Shown here: positions 1 to 9,345 of the stretch, in pieces | Layout: each line of letters begins with the position of its first letter | How positions within the stretch are numbered: position 1 is the first letter of the stretch | NCBI RefSeq assembly: GCF_010560025.1 | Contig: NZ_SAIY01000003.1 | Location: 372,001 to 436,000 of the forward strand | Reading direction: 5' to 3' | Source of the DNA: Verrucosispora sioxanthis | GTDB taxonomy: Bacteria > Actinomycetota > Actinomycetes > Mycobacteriales > Micromonosporaceae | DNA length: 64,000 nt | The notes under the pieces: generated by a model | Databases searched by the model: none | What the model was told of the DNA's origin: nothing | The model's input: the letters and a program-made list of their open reading frames with translations, nothing else | Translations under genes and position numbers: made by a program

Positions 1-1
1 C

Positions 2-1045
2 GACCCGGCCGCGATCATCTACACCTCGGGCACGACGGGGCGGGCCAAGGGTGCCGTGCTTACCCACGGCAACCTCACCTGGGTCGCGCTCAACTGCGTG
101 GTCGACTACGACGTCGTCTCGACCGACGTCGCGCTGATGATCTCGCCGTTGTTCCACGTCGCGTCCCTCGGCATGGGAGCACTGCCGGTCATCCTCAAAG
201 GCGCCACGCTGGTGCTGGAGAAGGGTTTCGAGCCGGGACGCGCGCTCGCCCAGATCGAGCGGCACGGCGTCACCATGCTCAGCGGCGTACCGACCACCTA
301 CCAGCTGATGGCCGACCATCCGAACTGGAGCGCCACCGACCTGTCGACGTTGCGCAAGCTCACCTGCGGCGGCTCGGCGGTGCCGACCCGCATCCTCAAC
401 GCCTACGAGGAGCGCGGCCTGTCGTTCTCGCAGGGCTACGGCATGACCGAGGCGTCGCCGGGCGCGACGTCACTGCCCCCCGCGATGACCCGCGCCAAGC
501 AGGGCAGCGTGGGCCTGCCGCACTTCTTCACCAGCGTGCGGATCGCCGACGAATACGGCGCACCGATCGCCGACGACGGCATCGGTGAGATCCAGATCTG
601 CGGCCCGAACGTCTTCCCCGGCTATCACCAACTGCCGGAGGCGACGGCCGAGGCGTTCACCCCGGACGGCTGGTTCCGCTCCGGCGACCTCGGATACCTC
701 GACGCCGACGGCTACCTCTACATCTCGGGCCGACTCAAGGACATGATCATCTCGGGGGGCGAGAACATCTACCCGGCCGAGATCGAGGTCCTGCTCGGCG
801 AGATCGACGGGGTGACCGGGGTGGCGGTCATCGGCGTACCGGACGCGCGGTGGGGCGAGGTGCCGTGGGCGATCATGACGGTGCGCGAGGACGCCACCGT
901 CGACGTGGCGACGGTGCGCCAGTTCCTGGACGGCCGGGTGGCCCGCTACAAGGTGCCGAAGAACGTGGTCGTCGTCGACGAGTTGCCCCGCACCGCCTCG
1001 GGGAAGGTGCGCAAGGCCGACCTGCGGAGCCGGTTCGCGCGTTAG
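2..1045 (+). CDS. acyl-CoA synthetase / AMP-dependent ligase, 3' portion (5' end outside window)
   Basis: The frame is open from base 2, so the N-terminus lies outside the window; about 347 residues are visible. The fragment begins at the ANL-superfamily phosphate-binding loop YTSGTTGRAKG. It continues with the A5 motif YGMTEASP, the A7/A8 hinge region GWFRSGDLGYLDADGYLY...SGR, and ends with A10, PRTASGKVRK, whose lysine catalyses adenylation. Such enzymes activate a carboxylic acid as an acyl-AMP and then an acyl-CoA in the cytoplasm. The acid cannot be named from the sequence; long-chain, cinnamate-like or other aryl acids are all possible. Its stop codon overlaps the stop of the convergent PaaX-type gene within the four bases TTAG. 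Confidence 0.93.
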   Translation, partial: DPAAIIYTSGTTGRAKGAVLTHGNLTWVALNCVVDYDVVSTDVALMISPLFHVASLGMGALPVILKGATLVLEKGFEPGRALAQIERHGVTMLSGVPTTYQLMADHPNWSATDLSTLRKLTCGGSAVPTRILNAYEERGLSFSQGYGMTEASPGATSLPPAMTRAKQGSVGLPHFFTSVRIADEYGAPIADDGIGEIQICGPNVFPGYHQLPEATAEAFTPDGWFRSGDLGYLDADGYLYISGRLKDMIISGGENIYPAEIEVLLGEIDGVTGVAVIGVPDARWGEVPWAIMTVREDATVDVATVRQFLDGRVARYKVPKNVVVVDELPRTASGKVRKADLRSRFAR

Positions 1046-1926
1046 GCCCGACCGCGTCGGGCCGGGTCGCCGCCCGCCCGCGCCGCCACACCACCGATGT
1101 TCCTGGACACCGCACCGGTGCTGCTACCGCCGACGAGAGCGGCGAACTCCTCGGCGGAGGCCGCGGCCAGCCGCTGGTGCATCCGCCGGTAGACCTGGGT
1201 CGACCGCTCAGCCGGCCACTGCGCGTCCATGAACTCGCGGGGCAGCCTCGGGTCCGCGCGCAGCAACGCCAGCCAGTCGGCCACCAGCATCGTGCGTACG
1301 GTGAGCGCGCTCGCCGCCTGGGTCGCGGCGCCCGCGTCGCCCCACACCTCGATGAACGCCAGGTGCTCGCGCCGGATCGCCTCGATGTCCCACGCCGCGC
1401 GGACGCTGTCGGCGATCGGGAAGCCGGCCAGTTCCCGGGCGTGGAAGGCGATGACCGTCTGGGGAGGAAGGTCCTGGCACAGCGGCTCCAACGAACCGGC
1501 GAGATCGACCTCGCCGGGTGCCAGCCAGAGCCCGTCGCGCAGCGGCGCGAAACCCTCCCAGGTGAGGGTGGAACGCAACCGGTGGCGCAGGGTCCGCTGC
1601 CCCTCGGGGATCGTGAACGTGACGAGGGTCCAGCCGGTGCCCTGCGGATCGAACGGGCGCGGGCCACGGACGCGGGCGGTGGCCTCCCGCAGCACCGCCA
1701 CCCCGTGCTCGGTGAGCGAGAACTGGATCTCCCGACCGCTCTTGCTCCGGTCGAGCATGCCGGTCTGCACCAACCGGTCGAGGGTCGCCCGCGTCGCCGG
1801 TGCGGCGACGCCGGCTCCTTCGAGCACACCGATCAGGACGCTGGCGCGGATCGGGCCAGGGTCATCGTCGACGACGTGCTCGCCGAAGAACGCGAGCAGC
1901 AGCTGCTTCGGCTGACGACTGCGCAC
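1042..1926 (-). CDS. PaaX-family transcriptional regulator
   Basis: About 294 residues, matching the PaaX family in length and layout. There is an N-terminal winged helix (roughly residues 5-75, with ATRATLDRLVQTGML as the likely recognition region), a central domain (TGWTLVTFTIPEGQRTLRHRLRS) and a C-terminal PaaX domain (LLRADPRLPREFM). PaaX proteins repress aromatic-acid catabolism and are released by an aryl-CoA such as phenylacetyl-CoA. The GTG at 1926 was chosen because a GGGGGAG-type ribosome binding site sits just upstream and it leaves the ABC gene (stop at 1964) intact; a longer open frame would overlap that gene. It is last in a five-gene operon with the ABC importer and faces an acyl-CoA ligase, so an aryl or acyl acid ligand is plausible but inferred. 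Confidence 0.85.
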   Translation of the reverse strand: MRSRQPKQLLLAFFGEHVVDDDPGPIRASVLIGVLEGAGVAAPATRATLDRLVQTGMLDRSKSGREIQFSLTEHGVAVLREATARVRGPRPFDPQGTGWTLVTFTIPEGQRTLRHRLRSTLTWEGFAPLRDGLWLAPGEVDLAGSLEPLCQDLPPQTVIAFHARELAGFPIADSVRAAWDIEAIRREHLAFIEVWGDAGAATQAASALTVRTMLVADWLALLRADPRLPREFMDAQWPAERSTQVYRRMHQRLAAASAEEFAALVGGSSTGAVSRNIGGVAARAGGDPARRGRA

Positions 1927-1963
1927 AGCCCTCCCCCTCGGGCGGATCCGCCCCTCGGCACCG

Positions 1964-2764
1964 TCACGGGGCGACGGTCTGCCCGCGCTTCGCACGCTGG
2001 ATCTGGTCGTAGACATGCGTGCGCAGGTCGGTGAAGCGCGGCAGCGCCCGGGTGGTGATCTGGTCGCGCTCCGGCGGCAGGTCGACGGTCAGATCCTCCT
2101 GTACCCAGGTCGGCGACGCGGACAACACCAGCACCCGTTCCCCCAGGTACACCGATTCGTCGATGTCGTGGGTGACGAAGAGAACCGAGATCTTCCGGGT
2201 CGTGTGCAGCTCGCGGACGAGATCCTCCAGGTCCGCGCGGGTCTGCGCGTCGACCGCGGCGAACGGCTCGTCCATGATCAGCACTTCGGGTTGGTACGCG
2301 ATGGCCCGCGCGATCGCCACCCGCTGCTGCATGCCACCGGAGAGCTGCCACGGGTGACTGCGGGCCGCGTGCGCCAGCCCGACCGCCTCGATGGCGTCGG
2401 TGACGAGCTTGTCCCGGGCGGGGCGGGACAGCCGCTTGTGCCGCAGCGGCAGCTCGACGTTGCCCCGGACGGTCAACCACGGATAGAGGCTGCGGCCGTA
2501 CTCCTGGAAGACGACGGCCATCGCCGGACTCGGACCGGTCACCGGCGTCCCGTCCATCTCGACCAGACCGCTGGTGGGCCGGAGCAGACCGGCGAGGCAC
2601 TTCAGCAGGGTGGTCTTGCCGCAGCCCGACGGCCCGACGATGCAGACGAGTTCACCGGAGCGCATGGTGAAGCTGATGTCACCGATCGCCTCGACATCAC
2701 CGTTCGTGGACTCGTAGACCTTGCGCAGGTGCTCCACCCGCAGCAGGGTGCTCTGGTCAGGCAC
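1964..2764 (-). CDS. ABC transporter ATP-binding protein (SsuB/TauB-like)
   Basis: About 266 residues, normal for nitrate/sulfonate/taurine-type ATPases. Walker A is GPSGCGKTT, the signature is LSGGMQQRVAIARA, Walker B is VLIMDEPFAAVD, and the switch histidine is in FVTHDIDES. The ATPase powers import through the two permeases encoded just upstream. GTG at 2764 was chosen because AGGGAGG lies six bases before it, inside the end of the permease gene; the two genes overlap by 8 bp, which suggests translational coupling. A longer open frame exists but lacks family similarity before VPDQSTLLRVEHLRK. Confidence 0.92.
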   Translation of the reverse strand: MPDQSTLLRVEHLRKVYESTNGDVEAIGDISFTMRSGELVCIVGPSGCGKTTLLKCLAGLLRPTSGLVEMDGTPVTGPSPAMAVVFQEYGRSLYPWLTVRGNVELPLRHKRLSRPARDKLVTDAIEAVGLAHAARSHPWQLSGGMQQRVAIARAIAYQPEVLIMDEPFAAVDAQTRADLEDLVRELHTTRKISVLFVTHDIDESVYLGERVLVLSASPTWVQEDLTVDLPPERDQITTRALPRFTDLRTHVYDQIQRAKRGQTVAP

Positions 2765-3584
2765 GGTTGACCTCCCTGATTCCGTGGTACCAGCGCAGCA
2801 CCCGTCGCTCGACGACCCCGAAGGTCGCGGCGAGGAGCACGCCGACGAGGCCGAGCAGGAGAATGCCACTCCACATCTCGGCGATGAGGTAGTTACGTTG
2901 GAAGTAGGCGATCCGGTAGCCGAGTCCGGCGGACGAGGCGAACATCTCCGAGATGACCATCAGGATCAGCGCGACCGAGAGCCCCTGCCGGACCCCGGTC
3001 ATGATCCGCGGGCTGGCCGCCGGAAGCACGAGGAACCGGAGCCGCTCCCACCAGGTGATCTGGAACGAGTCGGCGGTCTCGGACATCACGCTGTCGGTGG
3101 CCCGGACACCGTCGATCGTGTTCAGCAGGATGGGCCAGACCGCGCCGGAGACGATCACGACCACCTTCATCGTGTCGGTGATGCCGAGCAGCAGCATCAC
3201 GACCGGGATGAGCACCGGTGGCGGGATGGCCCGGAAGAACTCCAGCAGCGGTTCGAGCAGTTCCCGTAGCCACTGGAACAGTCCGATGAGCGTGCCGGCG
3301 GCGATGCCGATCACGATCGAGGCCGCGATGCCGAGGGCGAGCCGGTAGAGGCTCGGTAGCACGTCGTCGACGAACGCGGGGCCGACCCAGGTCTCCCGGA
3401 AGGCTTCGAAGATCGTGACAGGTCCGGGGAAGAACCGGTTCGTCGACGAACTCGACGCCAGCCCCCAGATCACCAGCAGCAGGAAGGGCAGCCCGAGGGG
3501 GTAGAGGAAACCCGCGGCGACCCGGCGTCCGAGGCGCCACCCGGGCGACGACCGGTAGCCGATTCGGCCGGTGTGCGTGGTCAC
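2757..3584 (-). CDS. ABC transporter permease (SsuC/TauC-like) 1
   Basis: 275 residues with about six hydrophobic segments. The BPD_transp_1 coupling motif region SFQITWWERLRFLVLPAASPRIMTG is the EAA-type loop that contacts the ATPase. The GTG start overlaps the stop of the preceding permease gene as GTGA, preceded by GAGGAGGT. The two permease subunits probably form a heterodimer in the membrane. The family imports sulfonates, nitrate, cyanate, pyrimidine precursors or aromatic sulfonates; the substrate cannot be read from the sequence. Confidence 0.9.
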   Translation of the reverse strand: MTTHTGRIGYRSSPGWRLGRRVAAGFLYPLGLPFLLLVIWGLASSSSTNRFFPGPVTIFEAFRETWVGPAFVDDVLPSLYRLALGIAASIVIGIAAGTLIGLFQWLRELLEPLLEFFRAIPPPVLIPVVMLLLGITDTMKVVVIVSGAVWPILLNTIDGVRATDSVMSETADSFQITWWERLRFLVLPAASPRIMTGVRQGLSVALILMVISEMFASSAGLGYRIAYFQRNYLIAEMWSGILLLGLVGVLLAATFGVVERRVLRWYHGIREVNRA

Positions 3585-4381
3585 AGGACCTCCTCACCGC
3601 GTACGGACTGGTGCCACGACAACGAACGTCGTTCGATGAACCGGAAGACGAGATTCACCAGCAGCCCGAGCAGCCCGGTGACCACCACGAAGGCGTACAG
3701 CCCGACCGCGTCACCGGCGGAGCGGGACAGCTCGATCATCCGCCCCAGACCGGGGTTGCCGATCACCATCTCGGCGGTGATGGCGAGGATCAGGGCGACC
3801 GCCGCGGCGAGCCTGACGCCCGTCATCAGATACGGCAGCGCGGTCGGCAGCACCAGGTACGACAACCGCTCGCGGCGGGTGAGTCCGAAGCTGCGGGCGG
3901 TGTCCCGGGCGACCGCGTCGACGTCGGCGACACCGTAGATCACCTGCACGAAGACCTGCCAGAACGACGCGTAGATGATGATGAGCAGGGCGGCCTGCAT
4001 CTGGATGCCGAACAACAGCACGGCGAGGGGAATGAGCGCCACCGACGGGATGGGCCGCAGGAACTCCACCACCGTGTGGGTGGCGCGGCGCAGGAAGGGC
4101 ACCAGGCCGACGATCGTGCCGAGGACGACCGCGGCGGCCGTGGCCACGGCCAGACCGATCGCCCAGGAGGTCATGGTGTATCCGAGCCGCCGCCAGAAGG
4201 CGAGGTCACGGAACTCCTCGGCGAGCCGGGCGAACACGTCGGTCACGTACGGCAGGTACTGCGAGTTGATCAGGCCCAGGGTCGGGACGAGTTGCCAGAC
4301 GACGAGGAACCCGGTCAGCCCGACAACGCCCAGCATCACCTTGCGCAGCGAACGGGGACGTCGGAGGGACAAGACGTGCAT
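3581..4381 (-). CDS. ABC transporter permease (SsuC/TauC-like) 2
   Basis: 266 residues with about six membrane segments. The EAA-loop equivalent is SFGLTRRERLSYLVLPTALPYLMTGVRLA. It is the first membrane subunit after the binding-protein gene and is separated from it by a 69-bp gap holding a strong hairpin. It ends with a 4-bp overlap into the second permease. The ATG at 4381 has GGGAG upstream. Two non-identical permease genes in tandem suggest a heterodimeric channel, whereas many SsuC/TauC systems use one permease twice. Confidence 0.9.
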   Translation of the reverse strand: MHVLSLRRPRSLRKVMLGVVGLTGFLVVWQLVPTLGLINSQYLPYVTDVFARLAEEFRDLAFWRRLGYTMTSWAIGLAVATAAAVVLGTIVGLVPFLRRATHTVVEFLRPIPSVALIPLAVLLFGIQMQAALLIIIYASFWQVFVQVIYGVADVDAVARDTARSFGLTRRERLSYLVLPTALPYLMTGVRLAAAVALILAITAEMVIGNPGLGRMIELSRSAGDAVGLYAFVVVTGLLGLLVNLVFRFIERRSLSWHQSVRGEEVL

Positions 4382-4404
4382 GTTGCTCCCGTGGTCGGCG
4401 GCGA

Positions 4405-4435
4405 CGCCCTTCCCGGCCGGTGACCGGGAAGGGCG
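4405..4435 (-). terminator. intercistronic hairpin after the binding-protein gene
   Basis: A perfect 12-bp stem (CGCCCTTCCCGG with its complement) and a 7-nt loop lie between the binding-protein stop (4451) and the permease start (4381). There is no U-tract. In a gene order with the binding protein first, such a hairpin usually stabilises the 5' message or partly stops transcription, giving excess binding protein. That role is inferred. Confidence 0.7.
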
Positions 4436-4450
4436 GGACCGCGCCGGCTA

Positions 4451-5422
4451 CTACTGCTGTTGGATGAGGCGGTCGAAGTTGGGCTGCTGATCGAGCACCT
4501 TGTACTTGCCGGCGAGCGTGGCAAGCGACTCCAGGCTCGCCCGGTCCAGCTCCCAACCGAAGCGCGGCAGCTTCACCGAGTCCGCGACCGGCTCCGGGAG
4601 CTCCAGGTTGTCCTTGATCGCCTGGCGGACGGCCGCCTCGTTGGCGGAGTCCTGCGCCCACGCGAGGGTCTCCTTCATCGCCGCGGTGAAGTCGGCGACC
4701 AGCTCGGCCTCGGAGTCCATCTGCTCCTTGGTCGTGATGGCGGTGAGCGTCGCGAGCCCGGGGGCGACGGCCTGGTAGGGCGCGACGACGAACGTGTCGC
4801 CACGGTTGCGCAGCTGGGTGACGAAGGGTTCCGGCACCCAGGCGGCGTCGATGTTGTCGGCTTCGAGCTGCGCCGGGACGTCGGGGAAGGCGACCTCGAC
4901 GAACTTGATCGTGGACGGGTCACCGCCGTCCTTCTCCACCGCGGCCATGATCGTCACGTCGCCGGCCGCACCGAGGCTGTTGACCGCCACTCGCTTGCCC
5001 GCGAGCTCCGCCGGCCGGGTGATGCCCGACTTGGCCGAGGCCACCACGGCGTTGATGTCGTCGCCTTCGGCGTAGGACGACGCGTAGTTGCCGATGATCA
5101 CCACGCCGAGGTCCTGCAGGTCGGCTCGGAACGGGCCGAACGGCTGACCGATGGCGAAGTCGATGTCGCCGTTGATCAGCGCGGGGATGGCCTGGGCCCC
5201 GCCCTGGGCGGGCAGCACCTCGACCGAGAGTCCGTGCTTTTCGAAGATGCCGGCCTTCATGCCGCCCCACAACGCGGCGGTCTCGGTGATCGGCAGGGCC
5301 GCGACACGAACCTGGCGGAGTTCGCCGCTGTCCTCTCCCGAGGGGGTGGCATCCGAGTCCGTACATCCAGCGAGCGCGATCGCGACGCTGGCGATCAGCC
5401 CGAGCGTGAATACCTTCTTCAT
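4451..5422 (-). CDS. ABC transporter substrate-binding lipoprotein (SsuA/TauA/NMT1-like)
   Basis: About 323 residues. The N-terminus MKKVFTLGLIASVAIALAGC is a lipoprotein signal with lipobox LAGC, so the mature protein is tethered to the outer face of the membrane. The body has the type II periplasmic-binding fold of the SsuA/THI5 group (LPITETAALWGGMKAGIFEKHGLSVEVLPAQGG near the start, then DIDFAIGQP). ATG at 5422 fits better than TTG at 5428, because AGGAAGG then lies nine bases before it. First gene of the importer operon. The ligand is unknown; the PaaX-like regulator in the operon hints at an aromatic or other CoA-activated acid. Confidence 0.9.
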   Translation of the reverse strand: MKKVFTLGLIASVAIALAGCTDSDATPSGEDSGELRQVRVAALPITETAALWGGMKAGIFEKHGLSVEVLPAQGGAQAIPALINGDIDFAIGQPFGPFRADLQDLGVVIIGNYASSYAEGDDINAVVASAKSGITRPAELAGKRVAVNSLGAAGDVTIMAAVEKDGGDPSTIKFVEVAFPDVPAQLEADNIDAAWVPEPFVTQLRNRGDTFVVAPYQAVAPGLATLTAITTKEQMDSEAELVADFTAAMKETLAWAQDSANEAAVRQAIKDNLELPEPVADSVKLPRFGWELDRASLESLATLAGKYKVLDQQPNFDRLIQQQ

Positions 5423-5606
5423 CGACAAGGCCCTTCCTGGGGCGGGGGTGGTGGGCGCGTCAACACCTACGGGCGCCTTCAGACCTACGGCGGGCTCGAT
5501 GTGAGTGAGATCACCCGGCCGTGTTGGCCATCGTCGGCCACCGACCTTCGAATGTCAAGAAATTCTGACGCCCGTCATGAATCGATTGAATATCGGTTTG
5601 GGTACG

Positions 5607-8494
5607 TCAACCCAACGCGCGGGCCAGCTCGGTGCGGGACCGGATGCCGAGCCGATGGTAGATGTTGTGCAGGTGATGGTCGATGGTTCGGGTGGACAGG
5701 AACATCTGCCGGGCCACTTCCCGGTTGGTGGCGCCGGCGGCGACCAGGTGGGCGATCCGCAGTTGCTGGCCGGTGAGCAGCCGCACGGCGTGTGGGTCCG
5801 GCGGGCCGACGGACTCCCCCGCCGCGCGCAGTTCCACTGTCGTCTGCCGGGCCCACGCCTGCGCACCGAGCAGGATGAAGGTCTGCCGGGCCCGGTGCAG
5901 GTGATCGCGGGCCTCCCGGGGGCGGCGGGCGCGGCGAAGTTCCCGGCCGAAGAGCAGCTCGGTGCGCGCCCGCTCGAAGGTGGCGGCATCGATCGGGTGC
6001 AGCGACAGCGCGGCCCGGAAATGCTGCTCGGCCTCGGTGCTGCCGCGGGGCCAGCAGGGCGTGGCAGCGGGCCGACAGCGCCCGGCGCAGCGGGCTGGCG
6101 GTGCTGCCGGCCCACCTGTCGAAGACAGCGAGCGCCGCGCTGGCCCGGGCGTGCCGACCGTCGTGCGCGGCGGCCTCCAGGTGGGCGTGGCCATCACCTG
6201 GACGAGCACCTGACCGCGCCCGGTACCGGGCGAGCCAGCGCGGCCAGCCGGTCGGCGGCGTCGGCGTACCTGGCCTCGGCCAGGTCCAGCAACGCGAGGC
6301 CCATTGGGCGAGGGCGTGCGGACGACTGCCCGGCACGGCGGCGTCGCCCAGCTCGGCGACGTGACCCAGGCTGGTGTCGCGGTCGGACCGTACGGCCGCG
6401 AGCACGGCGAGCAGACCGAGGTGTACGCCGACGCTCGTGTGCTGGCCGGCGGCCCGCGCCACCCGCAGCCCTTCCCGGCAGCTGCTCGTCGCGGCCTCGT
6501 GGCGGCCCAGCCAGTACTCGCTCATCGCCCGCAGTTCGAGCGCCCTGGGCAGCATGGACACCACCCGGTCGAGGGCACGTTCGACGGCGTGGTCGGCGAG
6601 CCGGTACGCCGCGGCGTCCACCGCGACCAGCAGACCGGCCACGGCCGCGCCGGTCAACGCGGTAGGGGTTGCCGCGGCACCGGTAAGCCGGCCACCGAGC
6701 ACCACCGCCCGACGCAGCAGCGGCCCACCGTGGGCGTGCTCGCCACGCAGCGTCGCGGCGACTCCGGCGACCAGGGTGGTCAGCAGCTCTACCCACGGCG
6801 GATCCCCCTCGTGCCGAAGCGCCGCCGTCCGGCGGGCCACCTCCGCGTAGCGGTACTGGTCACCGCAGTAGCAGACGGCCTCACCGGCACGGACCAACGC
6901 GACAAGCGCCGACTCGCGGTCGACGTCGGCAAGCGTGCTCGCGGCGGCCAGCAGGTTCGGCAGCGCGGCCGGCACGGGTCCGCAGCGCAGCCGCATCTCG
7001 CCACGCAGCAGTTCGGCGAGGCCCCGGATGGCGGCGATCCCCCGATCGCACACCACGTCGCCGCCGGCACTTCCGGCTGCCGGTTGGGGCGACACCTCAG
7101 CCGCGACGCACCGGTTCCGTTGCCACGTCCGTCCGGCGAGTACGGCAGGCGGACCGATGGGTGCATCCGCGACGCGTGGTGCAGCAGCGCGCGGCCCGGT
7201 CGGGTTCGCCCGCCTGCCAGGCGTGTCGGGCGGCGCTGATCCGCCGGTCGGCGGCGAGCACCGGATCGTCGCTGAGTTCGGCGGGCCGGGCCAGCGCCGT
7301 CGCCGCGGCGGAGGTCCACACGGTCGCCGGCAGCGTCCGCCAACTCCGTGGCCAGCGCCGGTGCCGGTCCGTCGGTCGCCGCCGACAGGTGCAGCGCCCG
7401 ACGCAACCGGGCTCCGGTGCCCCGAACGCGGCGGCGAGCAACAGATGGGCGTCGCGCCGTGCGGCAACGGAGGCGGTGGCCTCGACCATGGCGCGGACCA
7501 GCGGTCGGGGAAGGCGCCACCGCCGCCGTGAGCCGGATCAGGCCGACGGCCTCGGCCGGTGCGAGCGTCTCGACACTGCCGCCGGCCGTGCCCAGCACCC
7601 GGCCCAGCGTCACCGGATCCACGACGTGAGCCTGGTCGGCCGGGCTCGGGTGGGGTTGGGGCGGTGGCGGCGAGCGCGGCCAGCAGCAGCGCGTGCCGCG
7701 GTGTCGCCGGGCAGGCAGAGCAGTCCACGGTACGCCTGACCCAGGTCGCCGTCGGCCGGCACAGCCGCGGGCAGGGGCTCGGCACCCTGCCACTGGCCGG
7801 GTGTCAGCGAGTCCGCGAGTCGACGAGGGCCTGCGCGTTCCCGGCGGCGAGGGCGCTCAGCCCGGCCAGCACCGGGCCCGGTGGTGGCGACCCCGGGCGG
7901 CGAGCGGCCAGCAGGGCGTGACTGTCCGGTTCGTCGAGCGGCAACAGCCGGTGGTGGGGTATCGCGTCCGCCCCGCTGTCGCTGCCGGCGACGAGCAGCA
8001 GGACGACGGGCAGGTGCGGCAGGCGTCGGGCCACCAGGGTCAGCAACCGGGCGGTGGGAGCGTCGCCCGCGTCGAGGTCGTCCATGGTGCACAGCAGCGG
8101 ACCGTCGTGAGCGGCCTCGGTGAGCAGACCGAGCACGGCGTGGGAGAGCACGAGCTGGTCCTGGTCGCGACAGCCTTCGCCGGCCATCGCCCGGCCCAGC
8201 ACCTGCCGGTGCCGTTCGGGCAGCGCGCCCGCGCCGTCGAGCACCGGACCGAGCAGCCGCTGCAAACCCGGCGTAGGGCAGCGTGGCCTCGTCGGGCAGG
8301 CCGGTGGCGGCGAGCAGGCGACGATCCCGACCGTGCCGGTGGGCGTACGCCAGCAGCGTGCTGCGCCCGGAGCCGGGCTCGCCGTGCAGCAGCAGCGCTC
8401 CCCCGGCCGATGCCGCGAGCAGCCTGCGGATCTCCCGACACTCCGCCTGCCGGCCCCGTAGCACATCTATTTGCACCGTTGATGCATTAACCAT
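5607..8494 (-). pseudogene. LuxR-family LAL-type regulator, interrupted by many frameshifts
   Basis: The parts of a large ATP-binding LuxR (LAL/MalT-like) regulator are spread over all three minus-strand frames. The N-terminus is VLRGRQAECREIRRLL with Walker A GEPGSGRST. A Walker B-like segment is LLCTMDDLDAGD. A long TPR-like helical middle follows, and the C-terminus is a LuxR helix-turn-helix (LTGQQLRIAHLVAAGATNREVARQMF, then TIDHHLHNIYHRLGI). At least eight frame changes are needed. Those inspected sit at short runs, for example TTT to TT near 8270, a lost C near 7820, GGG to GGGG near 6305 and CCCC to CCC near 6055. This is either a decayed gene or a stretch of sequencing indels. The start could be ATG 8494 or GTG 8464. 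It would regulate transcription on ATP and an inducer; the target is unknown. Confidence 0.75.
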
Positions 8495-8499
8495 GCATC
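8471..8499. promoter_or_regulatory. inverted repeat at the start of the LAL gene
   Basis: GATGCAT-TAACC-ATGCATC is a perfect 7+7 inverted repeat (8481-8499). The adjoining TTGCACCGTTGATGCAT (8471-8487) resembles the palindrome at 16600-16616 upstream of the dehydrogenase genes. It overlaps ATG 8494, which argues either for autoregulation or for the shorter start at 8464. Binding is inferred from symmetry only. Confidence 0.45.
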
Positions 8500-8607
8500 G
8501 AGTCTCGCCTAAGCGTCGGCGCTTGAGAAGAGGGAATTGTCGGGTGGCGGGAGCCCGGGGTCAGCGGTCGGCCGGCTCGGCGAGCAGCGCGCCGACGGTG
8601 CGGGCCA

Positions 8608-9171
8608 TCACCGCCGGGCCGCGTCCACGCCCAGCCCGAGGCCGTCGCGCAGGGTTGACCACGCCGGCCAGGTGCACGCCGCCACCACGGCGTTGACCAG
8701 CTGGTCCCGGGCCGATCCGGCGCGGTCCAGTTCGTCGGCGAACAACTGCTCGACCTCGTCGCGTACCCGGGCGATGTGCTTGAGCCGGTTGCGGCGCAGT
8801 TGCGCGGAGACCGGCTCGCGCATCTGCGCGGCCCGGGCCGACGGCGCGATCAGTTGCAGCAGTTTCGCCCGCTGCCGGCAGAACGCGTCGACCCGCTTGG
8901 TCAGCGGCAACGTGGGTGAGATCGGCCGCCAGGCGGCGTCCTGCTGGCGCAGCAGTTCCGCCCCGCTGGCCTCGAACAGGGTCTCCATGTCCTTGAAGTT
9001 CGTCCAGAGCGTACGCAGGGAGATGCCGGCCCGCTCGGCGATGCGCTCACCGGTCGGGCGCAGGTCGCCCTCGGAGATGAGGGCGAGATGCGCCTCGACG
9101 ATCGCCGCCCGGGTGCGCTCGGCCCGGGCGGTGCGCCCGTCCACCCGGCCGGCCGCCTCGGCACTGACCAT
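8608..9171 (-). CDS. TetR-family transcriptional regulator (C-terminus probably frameshifted)
   Basis: About 187 residues as read. The N-terminal helix-turn-helix is clear: RAERTRAAIVEAHLALISEG, then GERIAERAGISLRTLWTNFKDMETLF. The ATG at 9171 begins MVSAEAAGRVDGRT and follows GAGGGGG. After GVDAARR the frame stops, but adding one base at the CC run 8614-8615 gives ARAVMARTVGALLAEPADR and a stop at 8561-8563, the usual TetR ending. It lies downstream of the Liv-type operon in the same orientation, after a hairpin terminator. It may bind the palindrome at 14225-14239; that link is inferred. Confidence 0.85.
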   Translation of the reverse strand: MVSAEAAGRVDGRTARAERTRAAIVEAHLALISEGDLRPTGERIAERAGISLRTLWTNFKDMETLFEASGAELLRQQDAAWRPISPTLPLTKRVDAFCRQRAKLLQLIAPSARAAQMREPVSAQLRRNRLKHIARVRDEVEQLFADELDRAGSARDQLVNAVVAACTWPAWSTLRDGLGLGVDAARR

Positions 9172-9303
9172 CCCCGCCGTCCCCCTCACCCTGGCGTCGC
9201 ATGCGTGCGTGCCGAGTCTAGGCGTTGACCGGACCCGGCCCGGACGAGCCTCGTGGGACCCGGCCGGGCCGCCGCGCTCGCGGTGACCGGTTCGCTCACC
9301 GCG

Positions 9304-9337
9304 CCCGGTGTGCGCCGCCCGGGCGGCGCACACCGGG
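9304..9337. terminator. hairpin terminator after the Liv-type binding-protein gene
   Basis: A perfect 34-nt palindrome (16-bp arms beginning CCCGGTGTGCGCCGCC) starts 8 nt past the binding-protein stop at 9346. There is no U-tract, as is common for actinomycete terminators. Confidence 0.8.
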
Positions 9338-9345
9338 TGAGCGGA

